From: Parabacteroides sp.
GTDB taxonomy: Bacteria > Bacteroidota > Bacteroidia > Bacteroidales > Tannerellaceae
Length of the DNA stretch: 64,000 nt
Direction: 5' to 3'
NCBI GenBank assembly: GCA_017481945.1
Contig: JAFUOJ010000021.1
Span: 124,001-188,000, forward strand
In this document: positions 50,889 to 58,076 of the stretch, piece after piece
Layout: each line of letters begins with the position of its first letter
Position numbering within the stretch: the stretch's first letter is position 1
The notes under the pieces: generated by a model
Databases searched by the model: none
Seen by the model: the letters and a program-made list of their open reading frames with translations, nothing else
What the model was told of the DNA's origin: nothing
Position numbers and translations under genes: made by a program

Positions 50889-53609
50889 ATGGAAAGAAAA
50901 AGAGTTTACACCTTCGGTAACGGACAAGCTGAAGGTAAGGCAGATATGAGAAATCTGCTAGGTGGTAAAGGGGCAAACCTTGCCGAAATGAATCTTATCG
51001 GTGTTCCTGTTCCTCCGGGATTCACTATCACTACTGAAGTTTGTACTGAGTATTTTGAATTAGGAAAAGATAAAGTCGTTGAGATTTTGAAAGACGATGT
51101 GATGAAGGCAGTTGCTAACATCGAAGCGTTGATGAATTCAAAATTTGGCGATGTTGAGAATCCTTTGTTGGTTTCTGTTCGTTCCGGAGCTCGTGCTTCT
51201 ATGCCGGGTATGATGGATACCATCCTGAACTTGGGTTTGAATGACGAAGTAGTAGAAGGTATGATCCGTAAGACCGGCCGTCCTCGCTTCGCTTGGGACT
51301 CTTACCGTCGTTTTGTACAGATGTACGGTGACGTGGTGTTAGGGATGAAACCGGTAAACAAAGAAGATATCGATCCATTCGAAGCTATCATCGAAGAGGT
51401 GAAAGAAGCCAAAGGCGTGAAGTTGGATAACGAATTGGAAGTGGAAGACCTACAGGAACTTGTTAAACGTTTCAAAGCTGCTGTTAAGGCTCAGACCGGT
51501 CAGGATTTCCCGACAGACGCTTACGAACAGCTTTGGGGGGCTATCTGCGCTGTATTCGATTCTTGGATGAACGAACGTGCAATCCTTTACCGTAAGATGG
51601 AAGGTATTCCGGCTGAATGGGGTACTGCTGTAAACGTACAGGCTATGGTATTCGGTAACATGGGGGATACTTCTGCTACTGGTGTTTGCTTCTCTCGTGA
51701 CGCAGGTAACGGTGAAGATCTTTTCAACGGTGAATATTTGATCAATGCTCAGGGTGAAGACGTGGTGGCTGGTATCCGTACTCCGCAACAGATCACAAAG
51801 ATCGGTTCTCAACGCTGGGCTGAACGTGCTGGTATCTCTGAAGAAGAACGTGCTGCCAAGTATCCGTCTATGGAAGAGGCTATGCCGGAAATCTATAAAG
51901 AATTGGACGAACTTCAGACGAAGTTGGAAAACCATTACCGCGATATGCAGGATATGGAATTCACCGTTCAGGAAGGTAAACTTTGGTTCTTGCAGACTCG
52001 TAACGGTAAACGTACCGGTTCTGCTATGGTTAAGATTGCTATGGACTTGTTACGTCAGGGCATGATTGACGAAAAGACTGCTTTGGAACGTTGTGAACCG
52101 CAGAAATTGGATGAACTGTTGCACCCTGTCTTCGATAAGAATGCATTGAAACAGGCTAAAGTTTTGACACGTGGTCTTCCGGCTTCTCCGGGTGCAGCTA
52201 CCGGTCAGATCGTTTTCTTCGCTGAAGACGCTGCTAAATGGAGAGCTGACGGCAAGAAGGTGGTAATGGTTCGTATCGAAACTTCTCCGGAAGACTTGGC
52301 TGGTATGGCTGTGGCAGAAGGTATCTTGACCGCTCGTGGTGGTATGACTTCTCACGCTGCTGTTGTTGCTCGTGGTATGGGTAAATGCTGCGTTTCCGGT
52401 GCCGGTGCTATCAATGTAGACTACAAAGCACGTACTGTTGAAATCGATGGTATTGTATTAAAAGAGGGTGATTTCATCTCTATCAACGGTACTACAGGGG
52501 AAGTTTATCAGGGTAAAGTGGAAACAAAAGCTGCTGAAGTATCTGGTGACTTTGCTGACTTGATGGCGCTTTGCGATAAATATACAAAGTTATTGGTTCG
52601 TACTAACGCAGATACTCCGCATGACGCAGAAGTTGCTCGTGCATTCGGTGCACAAGGTATCGGTCTTTGCCGTACAGAGCACATGTTCTTCGAAGCTGAA
52701 AAGATCGTGGCTATGCGCGAAATGATTTTGGCTCCGGACGTAGAAGGACGTAAGAAAGCGTTGGCTAAATTGTTACCGTATCAGAAAGCTGACTTCAAGG
52801 GTATCTTCAAAGCAATGAACGGCTTCCCTGTAAACGTTCGTCTGTTAGACCCTCCTTTGCATGAGTTTGTTCCTCACGATGCAAAAGGTCAGGAAGAGAT
52901 GGCTCAGGCTATGGGCGTAACTGTTGAATACATCAAACAGCGCGTTGAAAGCCTTTGCGAACACAATCCGATGTTAGGTCACCGTGGTTGTCGTTTAGGT
53001 AACACTTATCCGGAAATCACTGAAATGCAGACTCGTGCTATCTTAGGCGCTGCTGTTGAATTGAAGAAAGAAGGTTTGGATCCTCATCCTGAAATCATGG
53101 TTCCATTAACCGGTATCTTGTATGAATTCGAAGCACAGGAAAAGGTAATCCGTGAGACTGCTGCTGCCTTGTTCGCTGAAGAAGGTGTTGAAATCCCATT
53201 CAAGGTAGGTACAATGATTGAAATCCCACGTGCTGCTTTGACTGCTAACCGTATCGCAAGCCGCGCTGAATACTTCTCATTCGGTACAAACGACTTGACT
53301 CAGATGACATTCGGTTACTCTCGTGACGATATCGCTTCATTCTTGCCGGTATATTTGGAAAAGAAGATCTTGAAGGTCGATCCGTTCCAGGTATTAGACC
53401 AGAATGGTGTTGGTCAGTTGGTGAACATGGCTGTAGAAAAGGGACGTTCTGTTCGTCCGGACTTGAAGTGCGGTATCTGTGGTGAACACGGTGGTGAACC
53501 TTCTTCTGTTAAGTTCTGTCACAGAGCAGGTTTGAACTACGTTTCTTGTTCTCCGTTCCGCGTGCCTATCGCACGTTTGGCTGCTGCACAAGCTGCTGTG
53601 GAAGAATAA
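50889..53609 (+). CDS. ppdK: Pyruvate, phosphate dikinase
   Basis: 906 residues. Interconverts pyruvate, ATP and phosphate with PEP, AMP and pyrophosphate, a glycolytic or gluconeogenic step in anaerobes. The ATP-grasp domain has LLGGKGANLAEM and SVRSGARASMPGMMD. The swivelling phosphohistidine domain has GGMTSHAAVVARGMGK. The PEP-binding TIM barrel ends with CGICGEHGGEPSS. A TTG at 50883 is in frame, but the ATG at 50889 starts the conserved N-terminus. Codon use is noticeably more biased (many GGT, GCT, CGT), as expected for a highly expressed gene. A strong terminator follows. Confidence 0.98.
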   Translation: MERKRVYTFGNGQAEGKADMRNLLGGKGANLAEMNLIGVPVPPGFTITTEVCTEYFELGKDKVVEILKDDVMKAVANIEALMNSKFGDVENPLLVSVRSGARASMPGMMDTILNLGLNDEVVEGMIRKTGRPRFAWDSYRRFVQMYGDVVLGMKPVNKEDIDPFEAIIEEVKEAKGVKLDNELEVEDLQELVKRFKAAVKAQTGQDFPTDAYEQLWGAICAVFDSWMNERAILYRKMEGIPAEWGTAVNVQAMVFGNMGDTSATGVCFSRDAGNGEDLFNGEYLINAQGEDVVAGIRTPQQITKIGSQRWAERAGISEEERAAKYPSMEEAMPEIYKELDELQTKLENHYRDMQDMEFTVQEGKLWFLQTRNGKRTGSAMVKIAMDLLRQGMIDEKTALERCEPQKLDELLHPVFDKNALKQAKVLTRGLPASPGAATGQIVFFAEDAAKWRADGKKVVMVRIETSPEDLAGMAVAEGILTARGGMTSHAAVVARGMGKCCVSGAGAINVDYKARTVEIDGIVLKEGDFISINGTTGEVYQGKVETKAAEVSGDFADLMALCDKYTKLLVRTNADTPHDAEVARAFGAQGIGLCRTEHMFFEAEKIVAMREMILAPDVEGRKKALAKLLPYQKADFKGIFKAMNGFPVNVRLLDPPLHEFVPHDAKGQEEMAQAMGVTVEYIKQRVESLCEHNPMLGHRGCRLGNTYPEITEMQTRAILGAAVELKKEGLDPHPEIMVPLTGILYEFEAQEKVIRETAAALFAEEGVEIPFKVGTMIEIPRAALTANRIASRAEYFSFGTNDLTQMTFGYSRDDIASFLPVYLEKKILKVDPFQVLDQNGVGQLVNMAVEKGRSVRPDLKCGICGEHGGEPSSVKFCHRAGLNYVSCSPFRVPIARLAAAQAAVEE

Positions 53610-53637
53610 TGGATATATATCCTGTTAATAAGTAAAT

Positions 53638-53690
53638 ACAAAAATCCCCGGTAACAGATAATATTTCTGTCACCGGGGATTTTTATTTCT
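53638..53690 (+). terminator. Terminator of ppdK
   Basis: AAAAATCCCCGGTaACAGA and TCTGTcACCGGGGATTTTT, long stem with one mismatch and T runs on both sides. Confidence 0.9.
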
Positions 53691-53773
53691 CTGCCGGGAT
53701 TACTAAAGAAAAACCGGTATGAAAAAGAAAGGATTTATATACATGTCCGAACCAAACATATCTTCCATATTTT

Positions 53774-53972
53774 TTATGTAAGATAGATAACTTTCAACTG
53801 ATCACATCCATTGAATACTTTATATCCAATCTATGTAACAGAATTTGGTATAGTTATATTTGTAATACTTTCTTCACAGCTAAATACATTATCCCCAATA
53901 ATATTAACTCCTTCCTCTATTTTGTCTGACCCAATATTGTTGTATAAAACTAACAAATCATTTTTGTTGAAT
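53774..53972 (-). pseudogene. Remnant of a BspA-like leucine-rich repeat surface protein
   Basis: On the minus strand, a frame reads EEGVNIIGDNVFSCEE, then SITNITIPNSVT, a TAG at 53831-53833, and IGYKVFNGCDQLKVIYLT. These are consecutive LRR_5 repeats of the BspA type (GVxxIGxxAFxxCxxLxxIxIPxSVT). The fragment covers about two and a half repeats, has no start, and is cut by an internal stop. So it is a decayed piece of a larger surface protein. Confidence 0.7.
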
Positions 53973-54021
53973 AAAAACGTTAACTGTTAGTTCTTGTTTA
54001 AATACTTTTTTACATGAAAAC

Positions 54022-54084
54022 AACTCTAAACCTTACTCGAGGAGTAAAGCGGACGTTACTCGAGGAGTAAGATTTTTTAGAGTT
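54022..54084. repeat. Periodic palindrome array E (word TTACTC/GAGTAA) within an outer inverted repeat
   Basis: Two palindromes TTACTCGAGGAGTAA start at 54033 and 54056, 23 bases apart. An outer pair AACTCTAAA (54022-54030) and TTTAGAGTT (54076-54084) encloses them, so the whole could form a nested cruciform. Confidence 0.85.
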
Positions 54085-54205
54085 GATAACATTTGTCAGT
54101 CCTGATTGTGTTAAACAAGAAAGCGAATAACCGGATTGAATCCAATTATCTTTTGATTTTCTCAAAGAAAATCTATTAATCTTGATTTTTCTCAAATATT
54201 ATTTC

Positions 54206-54213
54206 TACTTTTG
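54206..54213 (+). promoter_or_regulatory. -7 element of the phosphoesterase gene
   Basis: TACTTTTG, 43 bases before the ATG at 54257. Confidence 0.6.
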
Positions 54214-54256
54214 ACATATTTCTAAGATTTTAGGAGAGAAAAAATCAATAAGTTGG

Positions 54257-55243
54257 ATGAAAATGAATAGACGCAATTTTATACAATTATGTGGTGGTGT
54301 GATTCTTGCAACAGAGTTACCGGATAATGTGTGGGCAGAAGTAAAACGTCCTGTACGAAGTCTAAAACCTTTAAATATCAAGGAGATAACTATTCCGGTG
54401 GGATGTTCTAAACCTTTTTCTGCACTACATATTTCAGATACACATATTTCTCGTGTTGATAATCGGGATGTAGAGAGGAAAATTAAACTTGCTTCCAAAC
54501 GTTCTAAATTATTTCCTTGGGGTGAACATTATTTTAATGAGGCCATACGTTATGCTAAAGAACATGGTATGAATTTATTTCATACAGGGGACTTAATAGA
54601 TTTTGTCAGTGAAGCAAATCTTGATTTTACAGCAACTCATTATAAAACTGAAGATTGGTTTGTCGCTGCGGGTAATCACGAATACTCTCAGTTTGTAGGT
54701 GAAGCAAAGGAAGATGAACTTTATAAAGCAGAAAGTTATCCTAAGGTGCAAGAGGCCTATCCGAATGATTTGACATTTTGTTCTCGTATTATCAATGGTG
54801 TTAATTTTGTCGCTATTGATGATGTTTATTATAATATTACGGAACGTCAGCATGAATTGATGGAATTGGAAGTTCGTAAAGGATTACCTATTATTATGCT
54901 TTGTCATGTTCCGCTCTACACACCAAAGCATTGTCAATATGGTTTGGAACAGACTAAAGGGAAGGCGGCCTATATGACTGGTGCTCCTCTTGAAATTACA
55001 TCTAAATATGAACATAATCCGAATCTGTCTCCAGAGGAACAGTGGCGTAATCGGACTGTACAACAAAAAGCAGATAAACCAACGCTTGACTTTATCGCTT
55101 GGTTAAAGGAACAAAAGTTATTAAAGGGAATTCTTTGTGGACATTGTCATTATTTCTTTCAAGAACAATTTTCTCCTACAGCGATTCAATATACAGTTGG
55201 TGCGACGTACCAAGGGGACGCTTATGCCGTTCATTTCATTTAA
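54257..55243 (+). CDS. Exported calcineurin-like metallophosphoesterase
   Basis: 328 residues. The N-terminus carries a twin-arginine motif (NRRNFIQLC) and a hydrophobic stretch, so it is probably exported by Tat. The metallophosphoesterase metal and catalytic residues are present: LHISDTHIS, FHTGDLIDF, AAGNHEYS, MLCHVPLY and CGHCHYF. Substrate unknown; secreted members act on nucleotides, phospholipids or phosphoproteins. It lies 58 bases before a LytTR gene and opens the signalling region. An internal ATG at 54263 is an equally good start. Confidence 0.88.
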   Translation: MKMNRRNFIQLCGGVILATELPDNVWAEVKRPVRSLKPLNIKEITIPVGCSKPFSALHISDTHISRVDNRDVERKIKLASKRSKLFPWGEHYFNEAIRYAKEHGMNLFHTGDLIDFVSEANLDFTATHYKTEDWFVAAGNHEYSQFVGEAKEDELYKAESYPKVQEAYPNDLTFCSRIINGVNFVAIDDVYYNITERQHELMELEVRKGLPIIMLCHVPLYTPKHCQYGLEQTKGKAAYMTGAPLEITSKYEHNPNLSPEEQWRNRTVQQKADKPTLDFIAWLKEQKLLKGILCGHCHYFFQEQFSPTAIQYTVGATYQGDAYAVHFI

Positions 55244-55272
55244 ATATTGGATGTAAAATAAATAAAATGTAG

Positions 55273-55280
55273 TATTTTTG
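55273..55280 (+). promoter_or_regulatory. -7 element of the LytTR gene
   Basis: TATTTTTG, 21 bases before the ATG at 55301. Confidence 0.5.
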
Positions 55281-55300
55281 TTTTTACGTAAAAAGTAAGC

Positions 55301-55678
55301 ATGGATATGGAGCGATATTTAATTATAAAAACAAGAGATGAATTATTACGTATTAAGATAGGGCAGATACTCTATTTTGAGGCAGATAGAAATTATACTA
55401 AATTATTGTTATCCAATAATATTCAATTTACATTTGCTATTAATATAGGAAAAATAGAAGAGCTGTTAGAGAAACAGGTAGCAGGTTGTAATGCAATTTT
55501 AATGCGCGTAGGTAAAAGTCATATCATTAACAAGAATCATATCTTACAAATTAATTTGCCTAAACAACGTTTGTTATTACTCACTCAAGACGGAAAACCA
55601 AAGGAATTAGTAATATCAAAAGATCCTTTGAAGATGTTGAAAGATACACTTGAAAAGGAGATGGGAGAATTAAAATAA
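55301..55678 (+). CDS. Stand-alone LytTR DNA-binding protein
   Basis: 125 residues made almost entirely of a LytTR domain: GQILYFEADRNYTKLLL (beta strands), MRVGKSHIINKNHILQI and RLLLLTQDGKPKELVIS. There is no receiver domain, so regulation must come from protein level or a partner. LytTR proteins bind direct repeats in promoters. It precedes the FHA and kinase genes and could control them. A downstream ATG at 55307 is an alternative start. Confidence 0.88.
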   Translation: MDMERYLIIKTRDELLRIKIGQILYFEADRNYTKLLLSNNIQFTFAINIGKIEELLEKQVAGCNAILMRVGKSHIINKNHILQINLPKQRLLLLTQDGKPKELVISKDPLKMLKDTLEKEMGELK

Positions 55679-55694
55679 TTAAAAGGCTTTGTTC

Positions 55695-56345
55695 ATGATT
55701 ATAAAAATAGGGAAAGCAGTAGATAATAATTTTATTGTAAATGATCCTCATGTTAGTCGACATCATGCACAGCTGATTCATAAAGAAGAGGGTTGGATTT
55801 TAGAAGATTTAAATTCAACTAATGGTACGTTTGTTAATGGTGTTCAGATTGTTAAGAAATATGTTACTTTGACAGATACAATTAAATTAGGAGATAATTA
55901 TGTATTGGATATTTCGGAGGTTTTGAAATTTAATAATGACTATAGTGAAGAGTTCTTAGCTTTAAAAAAGGTATATGATAATTATATCCAGGAAAAAGTT
56001 CGAATTCAATCGGCCAATCAATTTAAGACACGAATTTTCCAATCTTTACCGTTTGCTCTTCCTGGTATAATTGGTATAATCATAGGTTTTTTAGGAGAAA
56101 GAAATCCTTTATTATTAGGGGTTAGTTTGTTTATTGCGATTTGTGCACCCACAATTGGTATTTATTTAGGAGCAAAACAATCCGCTAAAATACCTCTTTT
56201 ACTTCAGGATCTCGTTAATCAATTTAAAATTGATTATGTTTGTCCTAAGTGTGGAACCTTTTTAGGAGAAGTGCCCTGGGAATCACTACGGAATCGTAAA
56301 CAATGTCCGGTTTCATCATGTAAAGCAAAGTGGGTTAGTGAATAA
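55695..56345 (+). CDS. FHA-domain membrane protein with C-terminal zinc ribbon
   Basis: 216 residues. The N-terminal FHA domain (1-75) has the phosphothreonine-binding set: DPHVSRHHAQ, and NSTNGTFVNG (near residue 40). A helical linker, two membrane helices (about 115-155) and a C-terminal zinc ribbon with CPKCG and CPVSSC follow. A TTG at 55689 is in frame, but the ATG at 55695 fits the FHA start. It probably brings phosphorylated partners of the neighbouring kinase to the membrane. Confidence 0.88.
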   Translation: MIIKIGKAVDNNFIVNDPHVSRHHAQLIHKEEGWILEDLNSTNGTFVNGVQIVKKYVTLTDTIKLGDNYVLDISEVLKFNNDYSEEFLALKKVYDNYIQEKVRIQSANQFKTRIFQSLPFALPGIIGIIIGFLGERNPLLLGVSLFIAICAPTIGIYLGAKQSAKIPLLLQDLVNQFKIDYVCPKCGTFLGEVPWESLRNRKQCPVSSCKAKWVSE

Positions 56346-56443
56346 ATCATAGTTTTATATACTAAAAGTAATACTTTCGTACAGTAAACCCAAACGTTTG
56401 ATTATAAGGATTTATTTTATGTTTTAAGTCCAATCAGATTCCT

Positions 56444-56451
56444 TACTTTTG
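56444..56451 (+). promoter_or_regulatory. -7 element of the kinase operon
   Basis: TACTTTTG, 29 bases before the ATG at 56481, with a TTTT-containing -33-like sequence 19 bases before it. Confidence 0.6.
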
Positions 56452-56480
56452 TTTCCAGAAAATTTAATTATAACATCATT

Positions 56481-56720
56481 ATGCAAGAAGAGGATTACAC
56501 ATTCGTGACATTAGACAGCGAAGACACAAATTTGTCCGAAGCTGTTATCTTGGATGTGGACGGGGAAAATGATTTATCAGATATTGTAATGATTGATGAA
56601 GGTATAGAAGTTTCTGATTTTATCACATTATCTGACGATACAATTATGTTATCTGATACAGATACATTAGATACGTATTCAACAGATATTGAAGGTTCTG
56701 ATATTTCATTTATCTTATGA
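56481..56720 (+). CDS. Short acidic protein of unknown function
   Basis: 79 residues, with Asp, Glu, Ser and Thr making up most of it and no Lys or Arg: EEDYTFVTLDSEDTNLSEA, later TIMLSDTDTLDTYSTD. Highly negative and probably disordered. Its last codons overlap the start of the zinc-ribbon FHA gene (ATGA), so translation is coupled. Its many Thr and Ser in acidic context would make it a natural substrate for the nearby kinase and ligand for the FHA domains. That is inference; I recognise no family. Confidence 0.7.
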   Translation: MQEEDYTFVTLDSEDTNLSEAVILDVDGENDLSDIVMIDEGIEVSDFITLSDDTIMLSDTDTLDTYSTDIEGSDISFIL

Positions 56721-57220
56721 TTTCCGTTAAATGTCCACATTGCCATGTTGGGTTAAAAGTAGACGAGGGGAAAATTCCCCTCGATATTACTTCTTTTAAG
56801 TGCCCTAAATGTAAACAACCGATTTCAGTCTCTTTTTTAAAGGAAAGTCAAACTGAATCAGAAACGATTGTTATACAGCCACAACGATTAACAACAGGAT
56901 GTCTTACAGTGGTTGCTAATGAAGATACACAAGAACAAAAGTTTTTACTTCAAGAAGGTAGTTATACTATAGGTCGAAAATCAAGTACTTCAAAAGCCAC
57001 AATTGGAATTTTGACAGCGGATAAGTCAATGAGTCGTGAACATATTCGTATTGAAGTAAAAAAAGATGTGAAAGGAGGGTATAGACACTATCTTTCTGAC
57101 AATAATAGTAAAAATCAAACGTTATATAATAGCAACTTTCTAAGAAATGGAGAGATCGTTGTATTAAAAGATAATGATGAAATTATTATCGGTCGAACTA
57201 TTCTTCGTTTTAATGAGTAA
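56717..57220 (+). CDS. Zinc-ribbon plus FHA protein
   Basis: 167 residues, with the domain order of the previous FHA protein reversed. An N-terminal MJ0042-type zinc ribbon (CPHC at 6-9, CPKC at 29-32) is followed by a linker. The C-terminal FHA domain (about 75-165) has YTIGRKSS, KSMSREHIRIEV, SKNQTLYNSN and LRNGEIVVLKDNDEI. No membrane segment. It should bind phosphothreonine peptides in the cytoplasm. Overlaps the acidic gene and precedes PP2C by 12 bases. Confidence 0.88.
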   Translation: MISVKCPHCHVGLKVDEGKIPLDITSFKCPKCKQPISVSFLKESQTESETIVIQPQRLTTGCLTVVANEDTQEQKFLLQEGSYTIGRKSSTSKATIGILTADKSMSREHIRIEVKKDVKGGYRHYLSDNNSKNQTLYNSNFLRNGEIVVLKDNDEIIIGRTILRFNE

Positions 57221-57232
57221 AATTTCTATGCT

Positions 57233-58036
57233 ATGGATATAACAATCGGCAAACCTTGGGGAATAAGTGAAAAAGGAGGCAGATTGAATAATGAAGATTC
57301 CATCTACCCTCAACCAGAAACTGCGAATTCCAATCATAAACTATTTTTAGTGTGTGATGGAGTTGGAGGAGCTGAGAAGGGAGAGATTGCAAGTGCATTG
57401 GCCTGTGACTCTTTTGAAACTTATTTTTCTACTTTTTATGAAGGAGATCTAACAAAAACTTTTATAGATAAAGCCGTTATTTATACAGAAACTCGTTTTG
57501 ATGAATATATAACGAGCCATCCAGAGGCTGCCGGTATGGCAACGACTCTAACGATGGCTTATGTGGGTTCAAATGGTGTTACATTAGCTCATATAGGGGA
57601 TAGTCGAATCTACCATTTTAGAAAAGGAGAGATTTTATATCAGACAGAAGATCATTCTTTAGTAAGTGAGTTTGTAAAATTGGGTAAGATAACCAAAGAA
57701 GAGGCTCGAAAACATCCGCAACGAAATGTTATTTTACGTGCTATCCAGGGATGTGCTCATTCAACAGAGGCAGATGTTGTGTCTTTGAGAGATATTAAAG
57801 CGGGGGATTATCTGTTTATGTGTTCGGATGGAGTGTTAGAAAATCTAACGAACGAAGATCTATCTGCTATTTTCAAGCAATCCAATGGGGTTGAAGAAAT
57901 CAAAACGAAGATTATGAGTTACTGCGAAGGAAAAACACGAGATAATTTTTCATTCTATATAATTCCTATACAAAATGTGTTAGAATCTAAAGGTTTTAAG
58001 CAAAATATTCTTTCTTTTCTTTATTCTTTTATGTAA
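57233..58036 (+). CDS. PP2C-family Ser/Thr protein phosphatase
   Basis: 267 residues covering the PPM fold. The metal and catalytic motifs are GGRLNNEDSI, FLVCDGVGGAEKGE (near residue 40), GMATTLTMAYV, LAHIGDSRIY, DHSLVSEFV, RNVILRAIQG, MCSDGVLENL and RDNFSFYII. No signal peptide, so cytoplasmic. It probably dephosphorylates targets of the neighbouring kinase. The start ATG lies 12 bases after the FHA gene. Confidence 0.94.
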   Translation: MDITIGKPWGISEKGGRLNNEDSIYPQPETANSNHKLFLVCDGVGGAEKGEIASALACDSFETYFSTFYEGDLTKTFIDKAVIYTETRFDEYITSHPEAAGMATTLTMAYVGSNGVTLAHIGDSRIYHFRKGEILYQTEDHSLVSEFVKLGKITKEEARKHPQRNVILRAIQGCAHSTEADVVSLRDIKAGDYLFMCSDGVLENLTNEDLSAIFKQSNGVEEIKTKIMSYCEGKTRDNFSFYIIPIQNVLESKGFKQNILSFLYSFM

Positions 58037-58042
58037 AAGATG

Positions 58043-58071
58043 TACTTTTACAACTTGATTAAGTAAAAGTA
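58043..58071 (+). promoter_or_regulatory. Hairpin directly before the kinase start codon
   Basis: TACTTTTAC and GTAAAAGTA are perfect complements around an 11-base loop and end five bases before the kinase ATG. It could dampen translation of the kinase relative to the phosphatase, or be an RNA processing site. Confidence 0.55.
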
Positions 58072-58076
58072 TAGTT

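Larger units (their letters stand above)
53691..54256. other. AT-rich intergenic region with a surface-protein remnant
   Basis: Contains the BspA-like LRR remnant, repeat array E and the promoter of the phosphoesterase gene (TACTTTTG at 54206-54213). No other gene or RNA was recognised. Confidence 0.6.

Noticed and set aside
51745-52065. Open frames overlapping ppdK on both strands
   Set aside because: They arise from the biased codon use of the highly expressed ppdK gene and show no independent features.
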